This document shows, piece by piece, positions 47,685 to 60,249 of a stretch of 64,000 nt of DNA. The DNA comes from Aurifilum marmelostoma (lineage: Eukaryota; Ascomycota; Sordariomycetes; Diaporthales; Cryphonectriaceae). Position 1 is the first letter of the stretch, and each line of letters starts with the position of its first letter. The position numbers and the translations under genes were made by a program. Under the pieces are notes generated by a model. The model was not told the DNA's origin and did no database searches. It saw only the letters and a list, made by a program, of their open reading frames with translations. The DNA lies in the NCBI GenBank assembly GCA_027559495.1, contig JAMXSV010000005.1:248001-312000 (forward strand), given 5' to 3'.

Positions 47685-50659
47685 TTTGACGGTTGTTGAG
47701 AACAGCTGAATGAATAGAGGAAGTAACTTTTATAATCCCAAAAGCACCCAAATGAGTGAAGGCCCAGCCTAAGGAGAAGTAGAATGGAAAGAGAAAGAAA
47801 AAAATTGATTAGTGGAACGTAAGAATCCGCAGGATCCCAAGAATGAGAGTGAAGAACGATGGCTGGTGAAGGAGATGATGATGGATGGCCAAGGAAGAAC
47901 CCAAGCCAACTGATCAGCTCTTCCTATATATACATGCTAGTCACAGACTCGTGATGTGCATGAGATGACCGTTGTTGCTTTTGCCACACTCTGTTCCCCT
48001 GTGCGTCCCGTGTTTGGACGACAAGAGAAAAGGGCTCCTCAACCCATCCAGCCGCTTGTTTCGTCCAGGAGGCCATCTACAAACATCGTCTCTTGTTTGC
48101 CTTCGAACAAAAGCTGTCGCAGAGTGGTGGAGTGAGCCGCTCGCAGAGGTGTGAGGTGCTAGGGTGTGGCTCTTGGTGTTTTGACACAAACCAAGCGCAA
48201 TCGATATAGAACAACCCTTAGTCTACCTCTGTGCCCTAGGAAAAGACTTGGTAGCGGGACTCCTGCACGCGCGGGATGCACCCTTGACCTCCCGTCGGTT
48301 CGATTCCAGAACTGTGGACCAACGAGGCCCTGCGTCGGTGCGCCGGCTCCCCAAGCTGTGCCACAGAGTACATACCTTACAACCAAGTACCGGGTCCGCT
48401 TCCATGAATGGTAATAGTCGCTTGTCTCAAGTGCAAGACTGATGACGTTCCTCATCTCTCGGCGGCATTCCCTGTCACTTGCGGATCCGAACAGCACCAT
48501 AGGAGGAACATTGTTCAAGCGCCCAAGGGGTTTCTGCTGTGGCCAGATGGCTCCACTCGGAAACGCGCGCAGGGGAGACACAGTGGATAGGGGGGCGGCA
48601 GGACGCGAGGAGGCCCTGCTGAAAAGGTTTGGTTTTACCAACATGAACGAAAGTGCGCAAATCTCTCTTCTTCATGCCCTGGGTTTTGTTCTCCCTCTTT
48701 CTGCTGATGTTCCAGAGGTGGCCCGACAGCTGGGATCAAAGGGGACAAATGAGACGAATGTTTGTCTCGCACATGCACCGCGGAGCGCCCTCGGGATGCC
48801 CAGTCTGGTATCACCGCCCGCTTTGTGGCTACCACCCCGATGTTATTCCCGGCCTTTGCTGCGGTCAAAGCTTTTGCCTACTTTATGCTTGACAGATGGG
48901 GCCGTGGCGCAATACACACTGTTACGTCGACCACTTGTTGCTGGATACTATGCAGATATTCTGGTTGATAATATTGCCCGCCGAGCGAGATCGACAAGGT
49001 TCCGGATCTACAGCACAAGTCTGTAGATCTCCTCGCAGCCACAAGATTTTTTAAACAGACCAAGACAGCCAACACATGGTTCCATTCTCTTGGCTACTAC
49101 AAGATATTCATATGCAGTATGAAGCAAAGTCGAGAGAACTGCGCCAATGGCGATCAACAGGCCTGCGCATCCAGAGATTCTACCAAGGACCCTCGTTCTC
49201 GGCCAAAACCCGAGCAAACAAACATCAATTCTAAGGTACGCGACCCGAGCACAAATTAAGTCTAAAATCTGGCTCGCCGGCCTCCAAGGACCGTCGTACG
49301 TTCCTCTCGCCTGCCAATACACTGGCAGTGTGGGATGAATCCCCCTACGAGTCCACCACTAAGCGGGCCCCTGTAGGGATTCTGTCAAAAAAGGGTAACT
49401 AACCCATGCTGCCGCCTGAGCCTCCTGTTGGACATGGGTGGGTCTGACGTTTCGATGGTTTGGTGCATCGAACCACAAAAGTTGCTGATGTCCTTCTCAT
49501 CTTACAATCTTGAGCGACGCATTTTATCAATTCGAGTTGGTCGAACGCTGCGTCTTCGTGCAGGAGCACCATCTCAGCCAGATGAGAATACTCTTGAGAA
49601 AGGGCGTCAGAGCTTTTACTCCTGGCGAGAGTTCGCACTGGTACAGTAATAGTCTGGTCCTGGATGTGGCTTTGTCAAGTGCAACGACGGTACCCACGTA
49701 CCAATGCGCAGCTTGTAACCATCAATGCCCGAGTCAGCAACTGCCTTGGCTATCGGGTGGGGGTTTGAGATTCACACGTTATTCATTTGCTAAGAGTTGT
49801 CTCATGACTGAGCATCGTGACACGTTATTTTAGGAAGCTCATGTAATTGTGAACCCAAGAAGTTGTTGACGATCTTCGATAGGGACTATCACGATCTGAG
49901 CTGATCAAATAGGGTATTTATATGCTTCGTTCTGAGTATCTAAGTAGCCACGGACGCCCAACATTCGAGCTTGCAGACAAATTGAGAGTCTTGTGCAGAA
50001 AAATATGCAATAATTACCAAACCCATTCTCTCCCCCTCTAGCTATTCTATCGAGATGATCGTTATCTTTATGGAACAATAGCACACTGCTGCCCAAATTT
50101 TCGGCCGATATTCTGCCCTATTTTTGCACATTGGTCGGTCTCATATCCGTAACGCTCATCTGGTCTTCATGACATATTGACGCGAAAACACCCGATATGA
50201 TACATGCCAGGCTGCATTGGGCAATGTTGCTGCGCCCGGACAAACGGAGGGTCCTCGGCATTGGACAGCGGGGGGTACGGCTGGCAGCGGAGCGCACCAC
50301 TTCGGACGTCATTGGACAGCTACACTGTCACAACGTTCTAGATGTGTGTGTTGACTGGCCGAATACCAATGGCGGGGACTGTCGAGCTGTATTCGATATT
50401 TGCCTCGCTCTTTTTTTCTCTCTCTTTTGTTTCCCGCGCTTTTTGTCCCCGGTTTCCCCTCTTATTTTTCTCTTTTTTTCCTTTCCTTTTTCTTTTGATG
50501 CATCCTCACAAGGAGACCATCCTGCCCTAGACGTTCTTCTGATGAACAAGTCGCCTCGCTCCAGAACTTAACTAGGGTCCCGAGAATGTGAGAGGTAGCT
50601 GAAACCAGTGTACAGCTTATGTCCTGCAGGTAGAGGATCTTGCAGGCTCAGCAGCGGCG
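47685..50659. other. Intergenic stretch between Egh16-like gene and second rhodopsin-domain gene
   Basis: About 3 kb. The best open frame is 48442-49026 (+, 194 codons from an ATG), but it has no recognisable domain and an overlapping antisense frame of similar quality, so I do not call it. The rest shows no gene. Confidence 0.45.
47728..47734 (-). promoter_or_regulatory. TATA box of the Egh16-like gene
   Basis: TATAAAA on the minus strand, 44-50 bp upstream of the start codon. Confidence 0.4.
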
Positions 50660-52157
50660 TCAGGTTTCCAGACCATCGCGAGGAGAGCGTGAATCCATTT
50701 GTGGGGCTTCTTCGCCAGGCTTTTCGTCGTCAACCATTAAACTGATGTTCTCCGTCCTAGAACTGCGGTTCGTCCTGTCCGTCGTTGTGAATGAGGTCAA
50801 GTCGTACATGTTTTCCTTAGCCCGCCTCGCTGCTCCTCCTACTCGCGACCGGAGATCATGATAGAAGGACGGTCGCCGGGGCCAGACTGGCGGAATCTTC
50901 TTGGCAGCAGACTGGGAGAAGAGCTGAGGGAAGGCCGAGAGGCTTACGACAATGACGGCTATGCGTTCAAGAACAAACAGGTGTCAGCCTTTCTTCTATG
51001 CACACCGCAGACTGTGTTGTAGGGTGTCGGAATTGGTAGTACTTACCAAGCGATGTCTGAATTGCACCCCACATCACCACGGTCAAGGGGTTGAGATCCT
51101 GATTCTCGCCGACCCTCGTTACGCACAAGAAATAGGCGCGCAGTATGGCAATTGCGATGGTGATGAGGGACAAAGAGAAAAGCCCCATGAACGCCAGTTT
51201 CTTCTTCAGCTTCAGTCTCAGCCCCCAAACCAAGGAGAGCGGTAATGCGATGACTACACAGTCCGATGTCAAAAAGGCAGGATCTTCCAGAAGGCCATCC
51301 TCCCCACCTACTATCGAGAGAAGGAACAGACTTACTCAACAGATCAGATAGACAATCTAGGCCAGTATTGACGGCGATCATTCTTGTGTCGAGGGCGTGA
51401 AAAGCAGTCGGGCGACACTTCACGTACTGCTGCCACGAAGTCCCGAACAGGCAGGCGTAGGGGAAATAGCTGATCGAGACGATGTAGGTGGCCAGTGCAA
51501 AGAGGAGCACAGGCCACCATATCCGTTTTTGTCCGCGGACCTTGCGGCCCAGGCGCCGGAAGAAGAATATTATGGAGAGCTTCACGAGCAGGAGCGTGGT
51601 GTAGTAGAGAAATAGACCGACGGCTTGCATCCTGATGTATCGTGTGATGGAGGCATCGAAGCCTGGGCCAGGCGGTGCCAGGCCGAGCATTACATCCAAG
51701 CTGCGGAATCTAGATAAGAGAGTCAGCAAAATTGATAAAGAGATAGCCCGGACGTTCCGGACCAAGCCTTGCAAACATAGCAGGCTGTCCGTTGTAGATG
51801 TTGATGTGGTTGCGTAAGCTTGGACTTGAAGGAGAAAGACGGACATGTCTACTGCTATCCATTGCCAAAGACCTGTCCTGAGCACTATGAGAGCCCACCC
51901 GAATAGGAGTAACGAGTCGTCTAAGAACAGTCGTCTTGACCCACGAAGACGTGAGATGAGGCGCAGCACGAGGAAGGCGAAAGCTGATGCCGTGGCCGTC
52001 CAACACACAATCTGGAAACCTGTCAGATCATTTTCTTTTCTTTTTCGTTCTTTCTTTTTTCCCTTTGCCTCGAGATGTATCGTTGATCACGTACCAAGAA
52101 TGTCTCGCACGAGATGAGTACCTTAGGATGGTGATCTCGCCACTGTAACAAGGGCAT
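50660..52157 (-). CDS. Fungal rhodopsin-domain integral membrane protein (second copy type)
   Basis: Five exons: 52157-52095, 52011-51845, 51709-51336, 51253-51047, 50958-50660; phases agree, 369 residues. Family marks: ETFLIVCWTATASAFAFLVLRL entering the first helix, RGSRRLFLDDSLLLFGWAL, LLVKLSIIFFFRRLGRKVRGQKRIWWPV, LDCLSDLLIIALPLSLVWGLRL (across the third intron) and SLSLITIAIAILRAYFL. A hydrophilic C-terminal tail of about 80 residues follows. The second intron (51710-51844) uses a weak GTCCGT donor; its 3' end has a clear CTGAC branch sequence and TATCTAG acceptor, and its removal gives the expected loop length. Without it the frame stays open but a 44-residue insertion appears. The sequence belongs to a different branch of the family from the protein at 44313-45753. 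Confidence 0.75.
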
Positions 52158-53562
52158 GTTGGTGATGATGCTGCAGACCACGTCGATGTACCGTAAGGAT
52201 TTTGTGCCCTGCAAGCAGGTGATGATTCGTTCAACTCCATGTGTCTCGAGCCTCCGTTTGGTAGTTTTGAGTGTGTGTAGGAAGGGGGAGGTTCTAAACG
52301 GAGTGACTGAGGATGATGAAATTCCCCCATCGTAATTAGAGGTTACTGGTGAGACACGATCGTGCCGCGTGCCGCATGCGGCCCCAGCACATTGGTGCCG
52401 AGAATCTTTTCCCACATGGAATGAAGGCCGAATGCGGCAACGGTTTTAGATGGTTAAATCTCATCAATATCCCGCTATACTCTTGTCTGGCATTTGGGGT
52501 CGTCTTGCCCACTTCTTTGCCAGTGTTACTTGTCTCTCTCCTTCAGCCGTCAGGCTTTGCTAACTACAGCCGTCGCAGTTGCGAGGTTATCACAATGCAT
52601 GCTGCATATAGGAGAGATGCATCCAGATGGCAACTAATCTACTACTAGATAGTCAGCCTATGCTATTATCTACCTAAAAGAACAGCGATTTCGATGACCA
52701 TCGCCTTGCCTGAACCGAATTCATCCTGCGAGGTCTCGTACGTTCACAGAAGAGGTCATAGATGAACAAATGGCAAGAGGCAGACTTGCTTTTGTGTTAC
52801 AGAACTACGACCAGAAATTCTAAAATTAGGCATTGACTTAAATTTTCGGCCATACGGCTCGCTGGGCTAGATTTGACTACATTCTTAAACCGGTGATTCA
52901 CCAGCCCGCCGGGAATGGATGGATCACTAAAGAGATGCAACGGTATAGTGATCACTGCTTATGTTATTAACCGGGAGTCAATCCTCAAATAGTCAGGACC
53001 AATTGACGACTTCACTATATGCCTGTCTTGAGATTATACTGCACCCGTTATGATCCTACACAGAATCTTTTACTTAACCACGGTGCGTGTGAATCAGATC
53101 CTTAGGACCTGTGATGCGCCAATTAATATTCCTCCAATCGGCACGGCGCCGCCCATGGTGCCTCGACCCAATGGGGCAATTCGGAGTGACAGCAACCACT
53201 CTCGACGTGTTTTCTAGGCAACTGAGACGAGTAAACGGTAGACTATCGATAATAAATGATTTCATAATTGCACAACCACTGCGTTGCGTGAAGCTGCGTC
53301 GCCCCTAAGCCGCATCGTCGCCCCGGTGAAAGGACCCTTCCATCGCCTTGACGGCCCGTAGTGGTTCACGTTCAGTCAGATCATGGCAACTACTCCTCTT
53401 CCTGCGCTGCGTGGCGCTTCGGATAGTCACAGTGGACGGATTGATATATAATGACCTCTCAAGATGGCATCCTGCTGACCGACGAGTTCATACCCTCTGA
53501 AAGATTGCTTGATATGTATCGTCCGTAGCATAAGGACTGCTCCAGACAGTGTGACTTGGACC
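52158..53562. other. Divergent intergenic region, AT-rich
   Basis: Promoters of the rhodopsin-domain gene (-) and GH30 gene (+). 52640-53080 is clearly AT-rich. No gene seen. Confidence 0.55.
53445..53451 (+). promoter_or_regulatory. TATA box of the GH30 gene
   Basis: TATATAA lies about 115 bp upstream of the ATG at 53563. Confidence 0.45.
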
Positions 53563-55313
53563 ATGGCCTCCATCAAAAGATACGCAGCAGTGTTCGTCAG
53601 CGGCCTTGCCGCCGCCCAGACAGCCATTGAGGTCGATCTCGGCACAACCTATCAGACCATCGACGGCTTCGGCTTCTCCCAGGCCTTTGGGCGGGCCAGC
53701 CAGTTCCAGGCGCTCGCCTCGGCCCCGCAGAAGCAAGGCCTCGACCTCCTCTTTGACACCACCGTGGGCGCGGGCATGACCATCATCCGCAACCGCATCG
53801 GCTCCAACGGCACGGGCGACAGCATCGAGCCGACCAGCCCGGGCTCCCCGACCGCGAACGCGACGTACGTGTGGGATGACGACGACGAGGGCCAGGTGTG
53901 GTTCAGCCAGCAGGCCATGAGCTATGGCGTGTCGATCATCTATGCGGACGCCTGGAGCGCGCCTGGGTTCATGAAGACGAACGGTGAGGATATCGATGGT
54001 GGGTATCTGTGTGGCACGACGGGGCATACTTGTGCATCTGGGGACTGGAGACAGGCGTATGCCAATTTTCTGGTCGAGTACATCAAGCTGTATGCCTCGG
54101 CGGGAATCCCAATTACTCATGTTGGGTTCCTCAATGAGCCAGATCTAACGTGAGTACTATTTGTCCCTCTTCTCCAGCCTCGTCTTGCTCTCCGTCCTGT
54201 GATGACAAGTCACAGATGAATGCTTCAACAAATGAAACTCACTCATAAGCTCACCTTGTTCTAATTAGCACCTCGTACTCCTCGATGCTCGTGACGGTTT
54301 CCAACCCCGTCGAAGTCACCTCCTTCGTCCCCACCCTCTACGACACCCTCAACTCGGCCGGCCTCAGCAATGTCACCATCGCCTGCTGCGACATGACGGG
54401 CTGGCACGACGCCCAGGTGGTCACCGCCGCCCTAGCCGCCGCAGACAGCATCAGCCCTTACATCGGCCTGCTCACCAGCCACATGTACGGCGGGGACCCG
54501 ACCTCGCCCATCGACAGCAGCCTGACGGACCTCCCGCCCGTGTGGATGACCGAGGGCGCCGACCTGAGCGATGCCTGGTGTACGACGTGGTACAGCTCAG
54601 GCGGGCTGTGCGAGGGGCTCACCTGGGCCGAGAAGATCTCGACCGGCATCCTCTCTGCTGATCTGTCCGGGTACCTCTACTGGGAGGGGCTGGAGATTGA
54701 TGAGTCGGTGGCCTCGAGTTACCTGGTTGCTGTGCTCGACGGCGAGACGGCTACTGCGTCGGGAAGGCTGTGGGCTTTCGCCATGTGGAGCAGGTTCATC
54801 CGTCCTGGCGCCGTTCGCCTCGGGACCTCGGGGACCATCTCGAGCGTGGCTATCGGTGCATTCGAGAATACAGACGGTAGTGTCGTGGTGGTCTTCACCA
54901 ACTCCGGCAGCACTGCTACTTCTGCGGCTGTGTCGTTCAACGGTTTCACCCCCTCGGCTGCGAGTGCCTGGCTGACGGACAACACGCACTCGGTCAACTC
55001 GACGACAGTCACGCTATCGGGCGGTGTGGCCACGGTGTCTCTGCCTTCGTACTCAGTTGTGACTGTCAAGCTGACGGGCACGGCTGGTGGAGGAGGAGGG
55101 GCCACGACGACCAGCAGCAAGAGCAGCAGTACGACCTTGGTCACAACCAAATCCAGCACAACGACCTCGTCTGTGGTGACAACCACTAGTGCTTCGACTG
55201 GTTCCTGCTCTGGTCTGTATGGTCAGTGTGGTGGTACAGGGTGGGCTGGGGCGACGTGCTGCTCATCTGGGACGTGCACTTATGAGAACGATTACTATTC
55301 TCAATGCATCTGA
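53563..55313 (+). CDS. Secreted GH30 glycoside hydrolase with C-terminal CBM1
   Basis: Two exons, 53563-54149 and 54269-55313, joined in phase (GTGAGT...TTAG); 543 residues. A signal peptide covers about residues 1-20. The catalytic domain shows QTIDGFGFSQAFGRA, DAWSAPGFMKTNG, the acid/base Glu192 in THVGFLNEPDL and the likely nucleophile Glu291 in PPVWMTEGAD, followed by a beta-sandwich region (TISSVAIGAFENTDGSVVVVFTN). A Gly/Thr/Ser linker leads to a canonical fungal cellulose-binding module: CSGLYGQCGGTGW, then four further Cys and DYYSQCI. GH30 members of this kind act on xylan or glucuronoxylan (subfamily 7) or related glucans; the CBM1 would place the enzyme on plant cell wall cellulose. 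Exact specificity cannot be read here. Confidence 0.88.
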
Positions 55314-55520
55314 GGAGAAGGTCAAGGCAGAGGTGTCACTCAAGTCTGAGGGCCATATTCAAAAATGCTCTTTGGGTATTCATAAGCTCGTATTCATACA
55401 AACATTGTGTGACTACCATCTACACTAATTCCTCCCAGCCGTCCACATGTCTTTGTCTATTTGCCTACCATATGACCAATGCCCCAAATGTTAGAAGTCT
55501 TTACAAGACGACGAACTAGA

Positions 55521-56714
55521 TTAGAAACCCAGAGCCGAGTTGAAAGCGTCAGCCGTAGTCTGGTCCTTGGTGCCCAGGCTCTCGACCATGGCCTGGGCGC
55601 TCGCGCAGGCATCCTTGGCGGCCTGGTTGGCCTCGCAGACGTTGGTCAGCTGGTCGCAGATGAAGTTGGTGATGATGTTGGGGTTCAGGGCGTCGCTCTG
55701 GCCGGTGCTGGCGACGAGGGTCGGGTCAGTGGGGAAGAAGGTTCCCTCGGTAGCCTTGCGGTCTGGAGGGGGAAAAAAGGAAATATTGTTAGCCAAAACT
55801 CTCAAGGCGCGATTTTTCAAGATTGCAACACTGGCATCGAAGACTTACTGAACTCGGCCCGACCAAACTGGAAATCCATAGTGGGCGTGCAGATACCAAA
55901 GTCGGCACCGGCAAGGCTGGTCGTGGCGTTTCCAGCAGCGGCGCTCGCAGCGGCGGTAGTGGTCGCAGCAGCAGCCGCAGCGCTCGTGGTCGTGGCAGCC
56001 GCAGGTGCAACCGCAGCACATCCAGCATCCGTCGAATCATCGGTGCTGGCGCTGGCGGCGGCCGAGGCGGTGGTGGTGCTGGCAGCCGCAGCAGCTGCCG
56101 TGCTGCTACCAGCGGCAGCCGCCACGGCATTCCCGCTGGCATCCACGGTGGTGAAGTTGCTGAAGCCCTGGGCGGACATGACGTCGGCAACAGACAGGCC
56201 GGTGGCAGTGAAGGGCGTCTTGAGCGAGGTGGCCGAGTTGGCGTTCTCGGTGTCGGATCCGGTCACGGCCGGGTCGACGAGCGGGACGATGCCGCGGAGG
56301 CTTGCGGTGGCGGGGAGGGTGGCATCGCCGCAGATGGAGGGGATGCTGACCACAAAGGGGTTGAAGTTCTGCTCGGCGGCCACCACACCTGCGGCGGCGC
56401 TGATGACGGCGGGGTCGTCGCCCAGGGTGGACACGATCTTGTCGGCCAGGGTAAGCTGTAAGTTTGTGTGTTAGTGGTGTCAAGATTGTAGTTAATTGGT
56501 CATGATTGACTTGGAAGTGATCACATACCTTGTCGCAAGGGTTGGCGGCAGCCAGGAGAACACCGGGCACAGCACCGGAGAGGGATCCGGCGTCACCAGG
56601 CTGGCCGAAGCTGGTGAGGGCCGAGACAGCAGCCACAGGAATCTGCTCTTGGCCGAAACGAGCCTCAGCAGCGCAGGCGAGGAGGAAAGTGATGGTGAGG
56701 TACTTGGAAGACAT
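55521..56714 (-). CDS. Secreted Ala/Thr-rich protein, function unknown
   Basis: Three exons, 56714-56529, 56455-55849, 55762-55521, joined in phase; 344 residues. A signal peptide (about residues 1-18) is followed by RFGQEQIPVAAVSALTSFGQPGDAGSLSGAVPGVLLAAANPCDK. A central block of Ala/Thr/Ser repeats of about 80 residues separates the N-terminal domain from a Cys-containing C-terminal domain (FGICTPTMDFQFGRAEF...FICDQLTNVCEANQAAKDAC). Similar proteins are annotated only as cell-surface or hypothetical proteins in Pezizomycotina. No GPI-type hydrophobic tail is present, so it is probably released or bound to the wall. It converges with the GH30 gene, 207 bp away. Confidence 0.75.
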
Positions 56715-58684
56715 GGTGGATGATTGGGATAGGAAGACGATGAGAGATCTAAGAGACTCCTTTCTGGTATAAAGATGTATAAGATGAAAAGCAAGATTAA
56801 ACCGAACTCGCGGTTGGAAAAGAATGTAAGCAGCTGGAGCTGGAAAGAGTGACTAAAGACAAGAAGTTCTCAGAACTTTTGGATGAATAGATAGATGGTT
56901 GTGGATGAGGCTGTCATGAAGGTGATGTGGGCTGAAGGCGAGGGCCATTATATAACAAATTGGCTCGATGCCTTTTGGCAAGTGAGTGATTCCATGCAGT
57001 AGCATCGCTCAAGAGAACAATAATGATCTCTTCCGGGACTAGTTTCAAGCAGTTCGTGCTGCTGAGACCTGGAAGGGGGGCAAGAGACACTACCCCTTGA
57101 ATGACGATCATACCTAGGATCTCAACAGCTCTGCCTCCTCCTGCTCCGAGCACGGCATGTTTGTCTAATGACGCTATACGGCGGATAGACCTGTATCATT
57201 CTCAAGGGGAAAGGGGCAGGTCACTGCACAGGAGAAGTGTCATGAGTCGGTTTGAAGAGACAAGCAGAGGACGACTGCTTCTAGGCGAGATGCCAAGGCG
57301 TGTGAGAATAGTAAGCAGATATGCACAGGGACCAGGATCAAGGAGGATAAGCTTATATCGCAAGGCTAGGTAGGTGAACGGTGTGGATCACTTCGGCGCT
57401 GGAGAGAGAGACCAGAGTTCAGAGATTTGGGACGATGAACAAAGATCAGGCGATCACGACGATCTTGAAGCTCATCTTGAGTGAAGTTCAGATGGCTCGC
57501 GTGAAGGTGTGTTGTCCGAGTTGTTCATCGTTCCATTGCTTGCAGACCTATACTGTTGACATTTGCAGATGTAAGGATGTTATAGCGGAATATTCGAATC
57601 CCATTATATTGTGTTGCCATATACGTGACAAATGTGGCCAGGCTTGGTGGGCTGTTCATGGAATCCCATCTTGACATGACAGTAGGTAGCAATAGCGAGA
57701 ATCTCTAACCGAGCCGCCGAGAATGTTAGGGATGTGCGCTTGCAACTGGATCATGAAGGAGGCATAGGAGAATAAACAACCCAGTCTGCGACAATAACGG
57801 TAGGCGCTGTGGCTGAATCGACATTCTGTCTGACGGGGGAGCATGTCGACGAGGCATGACAGAAACACAGACTTGCATGTAAATTGCATGTTAGACAACC
57901 CCTACAAGTTAAAGCCCGGCCCTGTTTACAGCGCTTATGGCATTACTGCAGCATCACTCTGTAGGGCGTGCCTCGGTAAGTACGCTAGACGGCCCCCTGC
58001 TGCCCCCGACGCCACAGCGCCCCCCTCCCCACCCACGCTGAGCCCTACAGGGGCCACACGTTGTATTTGTACCAGCGGCGGCTACTAGCTTACCTGATCG
58101 TCCACGGTGAGACGTGGATCATACGGTGGGGGTCTGATGCCCCAAACGTCGCCAAGTAGTTCGGTTTAGAGCCTCGACAATTCACTGACGGGCACAAGCA
58201 TCTGTCCACAGAAAGTTCTATGTTCTGGAGATCCAACCGAACTTTTCCTTTTCGTCTGAATTCAAGTGTTTTCTTCTCCAAGTCCCTCTCTGCAATCGTC
58301 GAGTGAATAATTTTCGCTGGCCTGGGGTGGCAGTCTTAATGTCATAGGGCTATATCTTCTCGTTTTCCATTCAATGGTTGAATTGTTTATACCTCAACGA
58401 AGTCTATTTTCGGTCGGCAAACTTATTATTTTGTTCCTTGAATGACCTATCTATCGAGTCGCATCGTATGTCTTTCAATTGCGGTTTATTAATTCTCAAG
58501 TAAAGCTAGAAAAAACACCAACATCGCGTCGAGCAGCTCAACCGAAACAGCACCACACTTACATGTAATTTATATTCAAAGATGATGTCAACCATCCTTA
58601 GGATAAAATGACAGAAAACCTCCCAGAGATTGTTCAAAAACCATGTGTGTCCGTTCCTCCTCCCATTAGATAATAGTCCCAAGG
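56715..58684. other. Intergenic stretch upstream of the secreted protein gene
   Basis: About 2 kb with no recognisable gene; promoter of the secreted protein at its left end and the 3' region of the unknown gene at its right end. Confidence 0.55.
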
Positions 58685-60249
58685 TCAAGCTTGTTCGATG
58701 TTCCCAGAAATCCGCCGCACAAGGCTCTTATAATCATACGCGATCCTCGCCACAGGCCGCAGTCCAATCCGCGCCCTGCCCACCGCCTCCGAGTTCTCGT
58801 CCCCCCTTCTGTGCTGCGTTCCGTGCGTCTGCATATAAGCTCCCGGCTGCCAAGGTGCAAGAAGATCCCACCGCGTCCACAGCGGCTGTGGCCTAGCCCC
58901 CGCCCGCCCCGTCGACGGCGGCAGCTGGAACGACTCCCACATGGCGCACTCGTGAATGACCGCCTCCTCAAGGCTCCTTAGACGCTGCTTTTCATCGCTG
59001 CCAGCCTCCCAGGACGGGTCGGCGCGTGTCTTGCGTATGAGGTTGGTTACGTGGTGAGTGTAGCTCCGGAACTGGCATCTGTTCACCGTGATGAGGTTGG
59101 GAGGATCATGGGAGAGAACGTAGCGGCCGCCTGCCAGGTCTCTCACGACGACGTACTTGTCGATGAATTCGACGATGTGGGCCCAGTCTATGCCTCGTGA
59201 CGAGATGTGGCTATTTTTGGCTGTCCAGGGACGATTGTCAATAACGACCCTCAGACGATCGAGAATGGGGGGGGGGGGGGGAGGAAACAAAAAGAAAAAC
59301 AAAAAAAACCACAAGTATAAAATCGACGTAAAACACCTATCCTATCCAAGCACTTACCCAGCCAATAGCCATCCTCCATCTCCATCTGGTACGTCTCTTC
59401 AAAAGCCTTGCGAAGAAACACAATCCAGTCCGCGCTGTTGGGCCCAGGGTGTCGATGTTTCGCATACTGGATCTGCAGCATGAGCGCGTCGATCTGCAGA
59501 TTACTCTCATGGATACGCGCGTTGATAAACTCCTTGCGCTCCCTCAGCGTCGCGGGGATGACTTGGTCTTGCTCTGTCATGGACCTGCCGTGCCGCATAT
59601 ACATCTCCAGCGACCGCAGCCTCGCGTCCATCCACAGTATCGCCGACTCCCAGAGCAGACCGTACACAAAGGCCGCATCGCCGCACCCTTTACCGTCGTC
59701 ATCCTCTTCCTCCTCGATCAGCCTGGCAATCTCGTCCTCGAGCCTCGACGCCGCCCTCGACGGCTCGTGGTGCAGCGGCAGGATGCCCTGCAGGTACCCC
59801 AGCGCGGCCTCGGCCTGGTCCCGCTCCTCCTCCGCCCGCTGCCGCCAGTACGCCTCGTGCTCCAGCTGCTTCTCGACGTTCCCGTCAATCATGTTCAGCA
59901 GGCCGCGCACCAGAGAACCCCCGGCCTTGTTGGCGAACAGCCTGTGCAGGTCGGCAAAGTCGAGGTCCCTGTCAGCGTACTTGTACCTGCTGAGGTCGAT
60001 GAGGGCTTCGGCGTCAAAGTTGCCATTCTGCCTGTCGAGGGCTCCCTCGAGGGCCTGGTCGAGCTGGGCGGCGACGATCTGGTGCAGCTGGCCGTTCTTG
60101 TCGTGGTAGGTCTGGGAGGCGCCGAAAGGCAGGTTCTTGAGGAGGAGGAGGATGTGTTCTTGGTGTCCGTTCTGGTTCTTGATTTTCTTTCTGAGGCTGC
60201 TGATGTGCACGTCAGGGTGGGCATCGGGGTTTCTTCTCTTGGGAGGCAT
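58685..60249 (-). CDS. Uncharacterised fungal protein, 475 residues
   Basis: Two exons, 60249-59358 and 59220-58685; 475 residues. The N-terminus is basic (MPPKRRNPDAHPDVHISSLRKKIK). A helical middle region has coiled-coil character around EHEAYWRQRAEEERDQAEAAL and an acidic run EEEEDDD. A further helical domain (FVYGLLWESAILWMDARLRSLEMYMRHGRSM) and a C-terminal segment (KNSHISSRGIDWAHIVEFIDKYVVVRDLAGGRYVLSHD) follow. No family is recognised and no signal peptide or membrane helix is seen. The 137-bp intron contains a C15 run (G15 on the plus strand). The acceptor must be the CAG at 59221-59223: the nearer TGAG gives the wrong phase, while this one yields DGYWLAKNSHISSRG. Confidence 0.7.
59267..59281. 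repeat. G15 mononucleotide run in an intron
   Basis: Fifteen G on the plus strand, C15 in the sense strand of the unknown gene's intron, next to T-rich sequence. Confidence 0.9.

Noticed and set aside
48297..48307. GGTTCGATTCC, a tRNA T-loop-like sequence
   Set aside because: The flanking bases do not form a T stem (GTCGG against CCAGA) and no matching acceptor stem or anticodon arm lies within 90 bases upstream.
48442..49026. 194-codon open frame from an ATG on the plus strand
   Set aside because: No domain, leader or helix pattern that holds together, and an antisense frame of similar length overlaps it. Possible but unsupported.
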